DNA of 64,000 nt from Rhodobacter sp. Har01. GTDB lineage: Bacteria > Pseudomonadota > Alphaproteobacteria > Rhodobacterales > Rhodobacteraceae. Shown one piece after another: positions 1 to 8,267 of the stretch. The DNA lies in assembly GCF_020564565.1 (NCBI RefSeq), contig NZ_JAJCTD010000001.1, forward strand, positions 558,001 to 622,000, in the 5' to 3' direction. The translations under genes were made by a program, and so were the position numbers. The notes under the pieces were generated by a model. The model worked only from the letters and a program-made list of their open reading frames with translations, was not told the DNA's origin and searched no databases. The number at the start of each line of letters is the position of its first letter. Positions within the stretch are counted from its first letter, which is position 1.

Positions 1-821
1 GCGCGGATCGCCTCCATTTCCTGCTGGCGGACCGGGTTCATGATCGCCGAGGTCATCCCGGCACCGATGGCCATCGGCAGGAAGGCCCCGTTGATGCCGT
101 GGCGGTGCGGCAGGCCGAAGCTGATGTTCGATGCCCCGCAGGTGGTGTTCACCCCCAACTCGTCGCGCAGCCGGCGCACCAGCGCGAAGACCTGCTGGCC
201 GGCGCTGCCCATGGCGCCGACCGGCATCACCAGCGGATCGACCACGATGTCATGCGCGGGAATGCCGAAATCGGCCGCGCGCTCGACGATCCTTTTCGCC
301 ACCGCAAAGCGCACGTCGGGGTCTTCCGAAATGCCGGTGTCGTCGTTGGAAATCGCCACCACCGGCACGTTGTATTTCTTGACCAGCGGCAGGACGAGTT
401 CCAGCCGGTGCTCTTCGCCGGTGACCGAGTTCAGCAAGGGGCGGCCTTCGCAGGCCATCAGGCCGGCTTCCAGGGCGCCGGGAACCGACGAATCGATGCA
501 CAGGGGCACGTCGACGGTTTGCTGCACGATCTCGATCAGCGCCTTCATCAAGGGCGGCTCGACGAAGTTGTTGTCGGCATAACGCGGATCGGTCGCCATC
601 TTGTTGGTGAAGACGGCGCCCGAGTTCACGTCCAGCACGGTCGCGCCACAGGCGACCTGTTCCAGCGCGTCGCGGATGACGGTTTCGAAATTCCCCGCCT
701 CAAGTTCCGCCGCGAGTTTCTTGCGGCCGGTGGGATTGATCCGCTCACCGATCACGCAGAACGGCTCATCAAAGCCGATGACGACGGTTTTCGTTTTCGA
801 TTCAATAACGGTGCGGGTCAT
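1..821 (-). CDS. Methyltetrahydrofolate:corrinoid methyltransferase (pterin-binding), 3' end cut off by window
   Basis: Pterin-binding (DHPS-like) TIM-barrel methyltransferase that moves the methyl group of 5-methyl-THF to a corrinoid. About 273 residues are visible from ATG at 821; the C-terminus lies beyond base 1. Family landmarks are VIGERINPTGRKK near residues 18-30, then LDVNSG, CIDSS, NSVTGE and CGASNISFGLP, typical of MetH pterin domains and MtvB/AcsE-type enzymes. It is the last visible gene of a minus-strand cluster with a MetF-type reductase 26 bp upstream, so 5,10-methylene-THF to 5-methyl-THF to corrinoid is the likely order. In Rhodobacterales such stand-alone proteins have been linked to a split methionine synthase; that role is inferred here because the partner subunits are outside the window. 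Confidence 0.85.
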   Translation of the reverse strand, partial: MTRTVIESKTKTVVIGFDEPFCVIGERINPTGRKKLAAELEAGNFETVIRDALEQVACGATVLDVNSGAVFTNKMATDPRYADNNFVEPPLMKALIEIVQQTVDVPLCIDSSVPGALEAGLMACEGRPLLNSVTGEEHRLELVLPLVKKYNVPVVAISNDDTGISEDPDVRFAVAKRIVERAADFGIPAHDIVVDPLVMPVGAMGSAGQQVFALVRRLRDELGVNTTCGASNISFGLPHRHGINGAFLPMAIGAGMTSAIMNPVRQQEMEAIR

Positions 822-847
822 TTCTCAACCTTTGTTCACGGATTCAG

Positions 848-1774
848 TCAGGCCGCGCGGGCCGGCTTGCCCGAGGCGCCGCCATTTGCGGTGACCCATT
901 CGGCATTGGTCTTGATGCCACCCAGCGGGAAGAAATGCACCTGTTCGATTCCGAAGCCCGGGTTTGCCGCCTTCTGGGCCGCAAGGTCGGCCAGAAGTTC
1001 GGTCGGCTCGTAGGGCGTCAGCAGCTTCGACACATCCAGCGCGCGCTTTTGCAGCACCTTGAGCGAGGGGCCGACACCGCAGGCGATGGCGAACTTGATC
1101 AGGGTCTGCAGCTTGGCCGGGCCGGCGATGCCGATGTGAACCGGCAGAGCGATGTTCTCGGCGGCCAGACGGTTGACCCAGTCGATCACCGGCTGGGAGT
1201 CAAAGCAGAACTGCGTGGCCATGGCCATCTGCGCATCGGTGCGCTCGGCGAAGGCGGCTTTCCAGCGCGCGGCTTCCATCACCATGCGGTCCGATCCATC
1301 GGGGTCGATGTCCTTGTTGCCCTCGGGGTGGCCGGCGACGTGCAGCCGTTCAAACCCGTCGAAGGCACCCGATTCCAGCAATTGCATCGAGGTGGCATAG
1401 TCGCCCTGCGGCTGCGGAAGGCCGCCGGCCAGGATCAGGCCCTGGCGCACGCCCGCGTCGCGGTAGCGCGCCACCCAGTCCAGCAGCGTCGCCTTGTCCT
1501 TGATGATGCGCGCGGGAAAGTGCGGCATCGCGGTGAAGCCTTCGGCGCCGACGCGCCGCGCGGTGGCGACCATGTCCTCGATCGGGGTGCCCTCGATATG
1601 GGCGACGTAGACCCGGGTTCCGGCCGGCAGGATGGCGCGGAAATCCGGGATCTTCTCGGCGGTGCGCGGCATCACCTCGATCGAATAGCCCTTGAGAAAG
1701 GCCTCAAGCTGGGCGGCCTGGCCGATCGGAGCGGCAACCGGAGCGGCTTTCTTGCGGAAGGGAAACAGGGCCAT
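848..1774 (-). CDS. Methylenetetrahydrofolate reductase family protein (MetF-like)
   Basis: 308 residues. It reduces 5,10-methylene-THF to 5-methyl-THF in the C1 branch feeding methionine. Supporting features are a TIM-barrel MTHFR pattern with VYVAHIEGTP, a region around RLHVAGHPEGN, and TQFCFDS. The start at 1774 (MALFPFRKK) was preferred over two upstream in-frame ATGs because AAGGAG lies 8 nt before it; the upstream stretch is low-complexity Pro/Ser. It lies between a 100-residue PF13769-type gene and the pterin methyltransferase on the same strand, so one transcript is likely. The cofactor (NADH or other) cannot be told from sequence. Confidence 0.85.
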   Translation of the reverse strand: MALFPFRKKAAPVAAPIGQAAQLEAFLKGYSIEVMPRTAEKIPDFRAILPAGTRVYVAHIEGTPIEDMVATARRVGAEGFTAMPHFPARIIKDKATLLDWVARYRDAGVRQGLILAGGLPQPQGDYATSMQLLESGAFDGFERLHVAGHPEGNKDIDPDGSDRMVMEAARWKAAFAERTDAQMAMATQFCFDSQPVIDWVNRLAAENIALPVHIGIAGPAKLQTLIKFAIACGVGPSLKVLQKRALDVSKLLTPYEPTELLADLAAQKAANPGFGIEQVHFFPLGGIKTNAEWVTANGGASGKPARAA

Positions 1775-1829
1775 CAGGCGCTCCTTTAAGCTTGGGGCGG
1801 GGAAGCTTGGGGCGGGCGGGGACATGGGA

Positions 1830-2132
1830 TCAGGGCTTTGCCCAGCCATCGGCGTCGATCAAAGCCTGGACGCGGGCGGTGTCGTGGTCCGCTTCCAGCC
1901 GGGCGGCGGTGTCGCGGGCGATCTGGTCGGGGTCGCCGTCAACCTCATAGGGGGCCGCTTTGCGCCATTCGGCGAGGTAGCTGTCGGTATCGCGTGCGCC
2001 GATCTTCATGGCGCAGCGGTCGATGGCCTGCTCGAACCGTTCGGCCAGTTGCACTTTCGATGCGCGCCGGCCCTTGCCCACGATCACCTGGGCCGGGATG
2101 TCTCTCCAGTAGACGATGGTCACGTCGGGCAT
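1830..2132 (-). CDS. Small 'virulence factor' (PF13769-type) protein in the C1 cluster
   Basis: 100 residues starting MPDVTIVYWRDIPAQV and ending DADGWAKP. It resembles the small family carrying the misleading name 'virulence factor', which in Rhodobacteraceae usually sits directly upstream of the MTHF reductase and pterin methyltransferase, as here (55 bp gap to the reductase). Nothing in the sequence suggests virulence: no signal peptide, no membrane segment, and a charged, mostly helical composition. The context suggests an accessory role in cobalamin-dependent methyl transfer or its reactivation, which is inference. An upstream extension in the same frame was rejected because it is low-quality sequence running through an intergenic palindrome. 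Confidence 0.75.
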   Translation of the reverse strand: MPDVTIVYWRDIPAQVIVGKGRRASKVQLAERFEQAIDRCAMKIGARDTDSYLAEWRKAAPYEVDGDPDQIARDTAARLEADHDTARVQALIDADGWAKP

Positions 2133-2403
2133 GGGCGCGATTCCTGGGGCGGCTGTCGCCTTGTTGATAGACGTCGCCCCGCAACAGGCGAAGTCGGTTT
2201 TCGACATGGCCCGTGTCGCTAGCGACCATTGGCGCGGAAACGATTTCCGTACGGAAATCGTGGAAGGAATTCGCACGAATTCCGGCTTGCGGTGAAATCG
2301 GCCGGGCGCCGGGTCGGGCAACCCGGCCCCAGTGTCACGCGAAGGCTTGCCAAGCCCCGACCGGCAGGACTACCCTTGGCGCAACCACAGTTGGAGGGCG
2401 GAT
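2133..2403. promoter_or_regulatory. Divergent intergenic region with paired palindromes
   Basis: This 271-bp space separates the minus-strand C1 cluster from the plus-strand ppx gene and must hold both promoters. Its most striking content is a perfect 20-bp palindrome at 2241-2260 (CGATTTCCGTACGGAAATCG) followed by an 18-bp one at 2266-2283 (GGAATTCG-CA-CGAATTCC). The same pair recurs at two other loci in the window. A weak TTGCCA (2347-2352) with CTACCC 17 bp later could serve ppx; no strong consensus promoter is visible. Confidence 0.5.
2241..2283. repeat. Paired palindromic intergenic element, copy 1
   Basis: There are two adjacent dyads: 2241-2260 is a perfect 20-bp palindrome built on GATTTCCG/CGGAAATC, and 2266-2283 has 8-bp arms GGAATTCG/CGAATTCC around CA. 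Equivalent pairs occur at 12206-12254 (order reversed) and 26768-26814. The settings are divergent, convergent and divergent, so the pair is neither simply a terminator nor a gene-specific operator. Confidence 0.75.
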
Positions 2404-3543
2404 ATGACGCCCGAGCGTCCCCCAGGGGAGGACGCAGCGTTTTCGTCGGTCGAGCCGCAGGTCGCGCGCTTCCACGGGGACGGGCCGTCCACCCCTGCCG
2501 AACCCGGGCCGGCGCTGTATGCGGCGCTGGACCTTGGCACGAACAGTTGCCGGATGCTGATTGCCCAGCCAAGGGGCAGCCAGTTTTCCGTCACGGACAG
2601 CTTTTCCAAGACCGTGCAACTGGGCGCGGGGCTTGAGGCTTCGGGCCGGCTGAGCCGGGCCTCGATGGCGCGCACCATCCAGGCGCTGCGCATCTGCGGC
2701 AAGAAGATCGAGAAGCACGGCGTCATGCGGATGCGGCTGGTGGCCACCGAGGCCTGCCGCCGCGCCCGCAATGCGCGCGAGTTCATCCGCCAGGTGCGGC
2801 GGGAAACCGGCCTCAGCCTGGAAATCATCGCGCCGGAAGAAGAGGCGCGGCTGGCGGTGATCTCTTGCGCGCCGCTGGTCAACCCGAAGACCGAGCAGCT
2901 TCTGGTGGTGGACATCGGCGGCGGATCGACCGAACTGGTGTGGATCGACCTGTCGGCGGTGGCGCCGGAAGACCGGCCGCAGGCGATCATGCGCCTGCAC
3001 ATGGGATTTGGCGCACAGGGCGAAGGGCCGGTGGCGCGGGTGGTGGACTGGATCAGCGTCAAGCTGGGCGTCGCCACGCTGAAGGACCAGTTCGCCGATG
3101 TCGAGGACGACTCGGCCCGGTTCGCGCTGATGAGCTGGTTCTTCGAGGAAAACCTGTCCAGCTTCAGCCCCTACCATGCCCAGGCCCCGCGCGAGGGGTT
3201 CCAGATCATTGGCACCTCCGGCACCGTGACCACGGTGGCGGCCAGTTTCCTGGGCCTGCGGCGCTATGACCGGGCCAAGGTGGATGGCTTGCAGATGACA
3301 TCGGCGCAGATCGACACGGTGATCCGCGACTATCTGCAGCTTGGCCCCGAGGGGCGGCGCACCGATCCGCGGATCGGCCGAGACCGGCATACGCTGATCA
3401 TGTCGGGTGCCGCGATCCTGCAGGCCTTGATGCGGATCTGGCCGACCGACCGGCTGTCGGTGGCCGACCGCGGGCTGCGCGAGGGGCTGCTTTATGCGCA
3501 GATGAGTGCGGACGGCGTGTTGGAGGATGGGCCTTACCTATGA
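2404..3543 (+). CDS. ppx: Exopolyphosphatase / pppGpp phosphohydrolase (Ppx/GppA family)
   Basis: 379 residues. It removes terminal phosphate from inorganic polyphosphate and possibly from pppGpp. The ASKHA-fold phosphate motifs are clear: [12 protein letters not shown] (about residues 41-52), [12 protein letters not shown] (169-180) and IGTSGTVTT further on, with the general-base region [12 protein letters not shown] near 141-152. The start at 2404 follows GGAGGGCGG; an earlier in-frame ATG at 2332 lies in non-conserved sequence. The length is that of the short alphaproteobacterial form without the C-terminal HD extension. It overlaps rlmE by four bases (ATGA), so the two are translationally coupled. 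A PPK2-type kinase, its functional counterpart, is in this window at 35.4 kb. Confidence 0.9.
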   Translation: MTPERPPGEDAAFSSVEPQVARFHGDGPSTPAEPGPALYAALDLGTNSCRMLIAQPRGSQFSVTDSFSKTVQLGAGLEASGRLSRASMARTIQALRICGKKIEKHGVMRMRLVATEACRRARNAREFIRQVRRETGLSLEIIAPEEEARLAVISCAPLVNPKTEQLLVVDIGGGSTELVWIDLSAVAPEDRPQAIMRLHMGFGAQGEGPVARVVDWISVKLGVATLKDQFADVEDDSARFALMSWFFEENLSSFSPYHAQAPREGFQIIGTSGTVTTVAASFLGLRRYDRAKVDGLQMTSAQIDTVIRDYLQLGPEGRRTDPRIGRDRHTLIMSGAAILQALMRIWPTDRLSVADRGLREGLLYAQMSADGVLEDGPYL

Positions 3544-4277
3544 CCGAGAAACCCACCTCCGGCCGGGGCAGCCGCGACCTGCGGGTGCGGGTCAAGACGG
3601 CCAAGGGGCGCAAGCTGTCGTCCACCCTGTGGCTGGAACGGCAGTTGAACGACCCCTACGTCGCCCGCGCCAAGCGCGAGGGCTATCGCGGCCGGGCGGC
3701 GTTCAAGATCATGGAGCTGGACGACAAGTACGGTTTCTTCAAGCCCGGCGCCCGGGTGGTGGACCTGGGCTGCGCGCCGGGCGGCTGGTGCCAGGTGGCG
3801 GTGCCGCGGGTGAACGCCTTGGGCGCGAATGCGAAGAAACCGGTGGGCCGGGTGCTGGGGGTGGACCTGCAGGAGGTCGAGCCGATCCCGGGGGCCGAGT
3901 TGCACCAGCTGGATTTCCTGGCCGACGGGGCGGACGATCTGGTCAAGGGCTGGCTGGGCGGCCGGGCCGATGTGGTGCTGTCCGACATGGCGGCGGCGTC
4001 GAGCGGCCACAAGCCGACCGACCATTTGCGCATCGTGGCGCTGGTCGAGGCGGCGCTGGATTTTGCCTTCGACGTGCTGGAAGACGGCGGCACCTTCGTG
4101 GCCAAGGTGCTGGCCGGTGGCGCCGAAAACGCGATGCAGCAAATGCTGAAGCAGAACTTTACCAAGGTGGCGAACGTCAAGCCGCCGTCGAGTCGGGCCG
4201 ACAGTTCAGAAAAGTTCGTCGTGGCGATGGGCTTTCGCGGGCGGGACCGCGCCGCCGAGGAATCGGCCGCAGACTGA
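3540..4277 (+). CDS. rlmE: 23S rRNA (uridine-2552-2'-O)-methyltransferase RlmE (FtsJ)
   Basis: 245 residues. It methylates the ribose of U2552 in the A-loop during 50S assembly, using SAM. The SAM-binding motif [11 protein letters not shown] spans about residues 73-83. The catalytic K-D-K-E tetrad can be placed at K56 (AFKIMEL), D149 (LSDMAA), K189 (FVAKVL) and E224 (SSEKFVV). A basic N-terminal tail of about 30 residues is longer than in E. coli, as in other alphaproteobacteria. Its ATG overlaps the ppx stop. The pairing of ppx with rlmE looks like a Rhodobacteraceae arrangement. A bidirectional hairpin terminator follows at 4300-4317. Confidence 0.93.
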   Translation: MTEKPTSGRGSRDLRVRVKTAKGRKLSSTLWLERQLNDPYVARAKREGYRGRAAFKIMELDDKYGFFKPGARVVDLGCAPGGWCQVAVPRVNALGANAKKPVGRVLGVDLQEVEPIPGAELHQLDFLADGADDLVKGWLGGRADVVLSDMAAASSGHKPTDHLRIVALVEAALDFAFDVLEDGGTFVAKVLAGGAENAMQQMLKQNFTKVANVKPPSSRADSSEKFVVAMGFRGRDRAAEESAAD

Positions 4278-4294
4278 AATCGGCGACCGAAACG

Positions 4295-4325
4295 AAAAAG
4301 GCGCCCCGCAGGGCGCCGCTTTCGT
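4295..4325. terminator. Bidirectional intrinsic terminator between rlmE and the MepK-like gene
   Basis: GGCGCCC (4300-4306), loop CGCA, GGGCGCC (4311-4317). It is flanked by AAAAA on the left (a U-run for the minus strand) and GCTTTCGTT on the right. It lies between convergent stops at 4277 and 4345. Confidence 0.75.
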
Positions 4326-4344
4326 TCGTCCGGTGCCGGACGGT

Positions 4345-4914
4345 TCAGCCGCCCCAGCTGCGCACCGCGCCGCAATCCATGTGGACGAAGTTCGACCGCG
4401 AGTAGCGCCCGACGCCGCCGGCTGCGCAGGCCGCCGCCGCCTTGGCCATCTGCCCGACCGAGCGGGAGTTCAGCCGCAGGTCGGCCGCCATGCCCGTCAT
4501 GTGAAGCGAATTCTTGGCCACCCCGCGCGAGCGCGAGCGCAACATCGCGTTGGTCTTCGGGCTGCGATAGCCCGAGAGCAGCATGTAAGGCTCGGACACA
4601 TCCATCAACCGATGCGCGGCTGCCATGATGTCGACATTGCGCGGGTCCATCTTGACCACGTCGTCGGTCCGCCAGTCGCGCATGAAGTGGTTGATTTCCT
4701 TCAGCACCTCGGGGATGTACTCGCCCTCGATCCAGTAGATCGTGTCGATGCTTTCGCCGGTGCGGCCGGACTGCATCCGGATCCGCCGGATGTCGCCCGC
4801 GCCCCGGGCATAGGCCACTGCGCTGCTGAAGAAGGGTGCTGCCGTAACGGTGGTGGCGGCAAAAACTCCAAGAAGCCCACGCCGCGAAATGCCGTTGTAA
4901 ACGAGGTCCGCCAT
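4345..4914 (-). CDS. DUF882/MepK-type murein endopeptidase (peptidase M15 fold), Tat-exported
   Basis: 189 residues. It is a YcbK/MepK homologue; E. coli MepK is a zinc endopeptidase that cleaves 3-3 (mDap-mDap) peptidoglycan cross-links. The LAS-family metal ligands are H138 and D145 (SLHMTGMAADL) and H178 (FVHMDCG), with the substrate-loop motif LSGYRSPKTN at 113-122. A twin-arginine leader, SRRGLLGVFAATTVTAAP, covers residues 10-27. Start 4914 (MADLVY) follows AGGGGA; a TTG seven codons upstream is less likely. It is transcribed away from an L,D-transpeptidase, the enzyme that makes the bond MepK cuts. Confidence 0.85.
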   Translation of the reverse strand: MADLVYNGISRRGLLGVFAATTVTAAPFFSSAVAYARGAGDIRRIRMQSGRTGESIDTIYWIEGEYIPEVLKEINHFMRDWRTDDVVKMDPRNVDIMAAAHRLMDVSEPYMLLSGYRSPKTNAMLRSRSRGVAKNSLHMTGMAADLRLNSRSVGQMAKAAAACAAGGVGRYSRSNFVHMDCGAVRSWGG

Positions 4915-5251
4915 TCTGTCGCCTGTCCCCTGCAAGTCTTCGACTGCCTGTACGGCAGCTTCTGTGACTGGCTGTCTTCCAGTGCGGGCACCTTACGGCA
5001 AATCCGACCGGAAAAGGAACAGTCAAAAGCTGCAGCGCCGCCAGTGAAGCCGGAATCGGCAAAAAATTGCTGAACGGGCATGACCGGGCTGTGCCGTGGC
5101 GCCGATGCAACGGTGGCGGGCGAAAACGTCGCATCGACCGCAAGCGCCCGGTTTGCAAGGCCGAAGCAGCGGGAATGTGAGTGGACAGTTGCCGCGATTC
5201 CACCGATCCTCGCCGGAACCGCTAAAATCTGCTGCGTTTTCAGGGGCTGGA
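4915..5251. promoter_or_regulatory. Divergent promoter region, MepK-like / L,D-transpeptidase
   Basis: 337 bp without a convincing gene. It must carry both divergent promoters. Candidate elements are TTGACT on the minus strand (5021-5026) for the endopeptidase, and a TAAAAT -10-like box at 5223-5228 about 24 bp before the transpeptidase ATG. Neither has a good partner box. No repeat or stable hairpin stands out. Confidence 0.35.
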
Positions 5252-6874
5252 ATGGTTTTGCGCGAGACGGCCCGCTGCCGGGCAAGACAGATTTTGTGCT
5301 CGGCCACCCTGGCCCTGGGTCTTGGTCTTCTCACAGCAGAGGCAACGGTCGCGGAAACCGCGACGTCGACCGCTTTTGCGCAATCGCTGGCCGCATCGGC
5401 CGCCGATGAGGCCGCGGTCGCCGACTGGTATCGCCAGACCGCCTATGACACGCTGTGGACCGGCGCCGAGGATGCGGATCGCCGCGCCGCGCTGTTTGCC
5501 GCGCTGGACACGGCCGCCGACCATGGTCTGCCGCCCGCCCGCTATGATGCCGCCGGCCTGCGGGCCGGCTTTGCCGCGGCCGAGACCGAGGGCGACCTGG
5601 GCCGGCTGGAAGTGGCGATGACCCGGGCCTATCTGGCCTGGGCGCGCGACCTGACCTCGGGCCTGCTGGAGCCGCGCAAGATCGACCCGTCCATCGTGCG
5701 CGAGATCGCGGTCGAGGACCCGCAGGTCCTGCTGAGGGCCATCGCCGGCGACGACCCGGCGACCGTGCTGCGCGGGCTGGTGCCGTCATCGAACGTCTAT
5801 GCCCAGCTGATGAAGGCGAAGATCGGGCTGGAGGCTGCCGTTGCGGCCGGCGGCTGGGGGCCTGCGGTGCCCGGCGGCGCATTGGGCCCGGGCGACAGCG
5901 GCCCCGCCGTGGTGGCGCTGCGCGACCGGCTGGCGGCGATGGGCTATCTGGAGCGCACCCCGACGCAGGACTACGACCGCGACATCCAGCGCGCGGTGCA
6001 GTCCTTCCAGCTGGGCCATGGCCTGCCGGCCGACGGTGTGGCCGGCGAAACCACGCTGGCCGAGGTCAACGTTGCCGTCGAAGACCGGCTGAAGGCGGTG
6101 ATCGTGGCGATGGAGCGCGAGCGCTGGCTGGACATCGACCGGAGCGTCCGCCACATCTGGGTGAACCAGCCCGACTTTACCGCCCGCATCGTGGACCACG
6201 GCCGCACCGTGTTCCGCACCCGCGTGGTGATCGGCAAGAACCAGCCCGACCAGCGCAGCCCGGAATTCTCGGACGAGATGGAGCATATCGTGGTCAACCC
6301 CAGCTGGGGCGTGCCGCGGTCGATCACGGTCAAGGAATACCTGCCGCTGCTGCAGCGCAACCCGAACGCGGTCGGCCATCTGCAGGTCATCGACGGGCGC
6401 GGCCGCGTGGTGTCGCGCGGCGCGGTGAACTTTGCCGCCTACAATGCTCGCAACTTTCCCTTCGCGCTGCGCCAGCCGCCCTCGGACGGCAATGCCCTGG
6501 GCAAGGTGAAGTTCATGTTCCCGAACCCCTACAACATCTATCTGCACGACACGCCGTCGAAGTCGCTGTTCGACACCGACGTGCGGGCCTACAGCCACGG
6601 CTGCATAAGGGTGGCCGATCCGTTCGATCTGGCCCATGCGCTGTTGTCGGTGCAGTCGGCCGCGGTCGAGGAGGAATTCCAGAGCTACCTGAAAGGCGGC
6701 GCGGAAACCCTTGTGAAGTTTGAGAAAACGGTGCCCGTCCATCTGGTTTACTATACCGCCTACCCAGAGGCGAAGGGCCGCATGGGGTTCCGCCGTGACG
6801 TTTACGGGCGTGACGCAAAGCTGTGGCAAGCCCTGGCCGAGGCCGGGGTGGAGTTGGGCGCGGAATCGCAGTAG
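5252..6874 (+). CDS. L,D-transpeptidase, YcbB/LdtD type, with peptidoglycan-binding domain
   Basis: 540 residues. It is a periplasmic transpeptidase forming 3-3 cross-links or linking lipoprotein to murein. Domain order is a signal segment (about residues 1-35, hydrophobic core ILCSATLALGLGLL), an N-terminal YcbB-type helical region, a peptidoglycan-binding repeat at about 210-270 (LGPGDSGPAVVALRDRL) and the YkuD catalytic domain. The nucleophile is C451 in SHGCIRVADP with the upstream histidine in YLHDTPSKSLF. The start at 5252 was chosen because it places the signal peptide at the N-terminus; a longer reading frame from 5096 would bury it. Divergent from the MepK-like gene. Confidence 0.88.
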   Translation: MVLRETARCRARQILCSATLALGLGLLTAEATVAETATSTAFAQSLAASAADEAAVADWYRQTAYDTLWTGAEDADRRAALFAALDTAADHGLPPARYDAAGLRAGFAAAETEGDLGRLEVAMTRAYLAWARDLTSGLLEPRKIDPSIVREIAVEDPQVLLRAIAGDDPATVLRGLVPSSNVYAQLMKAKIGLEAAVAAGGWGPAVPGGALGPGDSGPAVVALRDRLAAMGYLERTPTQDYDRDIQRAVQSFQLGHGLPADGVAGETTLAEVNVAVEDRLKAVIVAMERERWLDIDRSVRHIWVNQPDFTARIVDHGRTVFRTRVVIGKNQPDQRSPEFSDEMEHIVVNPSWGVPRSITVKEYLPLLQRNPNAVGHLQVIDGRGRVVSRGAVNFAAYNARNFPFALRQPPSDGNALGKVKFMFPNPYNIYLHDTPSKSLFDTDVRAYSHGCIRVADPFDLAHALLSVQSAAVEEEFQSYLKGGAETLVKFEKTVPVHLVYYTAYPEAKGRMGFRRDVYGRDAKLWQALAEAGVELGAESQ

Positions 6875-6904
6875 ACCGTGCCCCGGACCGCAAGGAAGGG
6901 GCCG

Positions 6905-8011
6905 ATGCCGCACACCATCCGTCAGATCGCCGATGCGCTTGGCGCCCAGGCCGAGGGGGCGCTGGATCTGGTGGTGACCGGTGCGGCCGAGCCGCAGGCG
7001 GCGGCTCCGGACCAGTTGGCGCTGGCGATGGACCCGCGCTATGGCGATGGCATCGGCAAGGGCCGGGCACAGGCGGCGGTGGTCTGGCCGGGTGCCGACT
7101 GGCGGGCGATGGGCCTGAAGGCGGCGATCTTCGCCCCGCGTGGCCGGCTGGCGATGGCCGGGCTGACGCGATTGCTGGACCCGGGGCCAGACCTTGCGCC
7201 GGGCCTTCACGCCCTGGCGGTGGTCCATCCCTCGGCCCAGGTCGGCGAGGGCGCGGCGATCGGGCCTTTCGTGGTGATCGGGCGGGGCGCGGTGATCGGC
7301 CCGCGGGCGCGGATCGCCAGCCATGTCTCGATTGCCGAGGGCGCCCGGATCGGCGCCGATGCGCTGATCCTGCAGGGCGTCCGGATCGGCGCGCGGGTCA
7401 GCATCGGCGACCGCTTCATCTGCCAGCCCGGGGCGGTGATCGGCGCCGACGGGTTCAGCTTCGTGACGCCGGAGAAGTCCGGCGTCGAGGAGATCCGCGA
7501 AACCCTGGGCTCGCGTGCCGAAATCAAGGATCAGAGCTGGACGCGCATTCATTCGCTGGGCGCGGTCAGCATCGGCGACGATGTCGAGATCGGCGCCAAT
7601 GTCTGCATCGACCGCGGCACCATCCGCGATACCGTGATTGGCGCCGGGACCAAGTTGGATAACCTGGTCCACATCGGCCACAACGTGCAGGTGGGCCGCG
7701 ACTGCCTACTCTGCGGCCAGGTCGGCATCGCCGGCAGCGCCCGGATCGGCGACCGGGTGGTGATGGGCGGGCAATGCGGCGTCAACGACAACATCTTTGT
7801 CGGAGACGACGTGATCTGCGGGGGTGCTACCAAGATCTTCACCAACGCGCCGGCGGGCCGGGTGCTGCTGGGCTATCCGGCGGTGAAGATGGAGACCCAT
7901 GTCGAGATGCAGAAGGCGCTGCGCCGGCTGCCGAGGCTGGCCGGGCGGGTCGCCGATCTGGAAAAGGCGATGGCGCCGCCGCCGACCGACCGGGGGACCG
8001 GCGATGTCTGA
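6905..8011 (+). CDS. lpxD: UDP-3-O-acylglucosamine N-acyltransferase LpxD
   Basis: 368 residues. It transfers a 3-hydroxy- (or 3-oxo-)acyl chain from ACP to the amino group of UDP-3-O-acylglucosamine in lipid A synthesis. An N-terminal uridine-binding region (residues 1-100) is followed by many left-handed beta-helix hexapeptides such as [19 protein letters not shown], and [14 protein letters not shown] holding the catalytic His. A C-terminal helical arm binds ACP. Start 6905 follows GGAAGGGG. The stop overlaps the next gene, an acyl carrier protein, by 8 bp, and a ketosynthase follows. lpxD is away from the usual bamA-fabZ-lpxA cluster, so this may be the only copy or a second specialised one. 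Confidence 0.93.
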   Translation: MPHTIRQIADALGAQAEGALDLVVTGAAEPQAAAPDQLALAMDPRYGDGIGKGRAQAAVVWPGADWRAMGLKAAIFAPRGRLAMAGLTRLLDPGPDLAPGLHALAVVHPSAQVGEGAAIGPFVVIGRGAVIGPRARIASHVSIAEGARIGADALILQGVRIGARVSIGDRFICQPGAVIGADGFSFVTPEKSGVEEIRETLGSRAEIKDQSWTRIHSLGAVSIGDDVEIGANVCIDRGTIRDTVIGAGTKLDNLVHIGHNVQVGRDCLLCGQVGIAGSARIGDRVVMGGQCGVNDNIFVGDDVICGGATKIFTNAPAGRVLLGYPAVKMETHVEMQKALRRLPRLAGRVADLEKAMAPPPTDRGTGDV

Positions 8012-8267
8012 GGTTCGTGCGAAGGTGATCGACATCCTGGCGACGCAGGCGCTGTTGGACCCCTCCGAGGTGACCGACGAGGCCACGGTGGACAGCCTGG
8101 GCCTGGACAGCCTGGGTCTGGTCGAGGCGGTCTTCGCCATCGAAGAGGCGTTCGACGTGCATGTGCCGTTCAACCCCAGCGAACCGGGTGCAAGCAGCTT
8201 TGACATCTCGTCGGTTGCCAGCATCGTGGCGGCGGTCGAAGGCCTGGTTGCCGGAAAGGCGGCATGA
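8004..8267 (+). CDS. Acyl carrier protein, dedicated to the lpxD operon
   Basis: 87 residues. It is a small acidic four-helix carrier with the phosphopantetheine site at S36 in [14 protein letters not shown]. It is longer and more divergent than housekeeping AcpP (about 78 residues). Its ATG lies inside the last codons of lpxD (8-bp overlap) and its stop overlaps the ketosynthase ATG (ATGA), so the three proteins are translationally coupled. The likely role is carrying a specific acyl chain for lipid A, by analogy with rhizobial AcpXL, although the sequence is not obviously AcpXL. Confidence 0.88.
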   Translation: MSEVRAKVIDILATQALLDPSEVTDEATVDSLGLDSLGLVEAVFAIEEAFDVHVPFNPSEPGASSFDISSVASIVAAVEGLVAGKAA

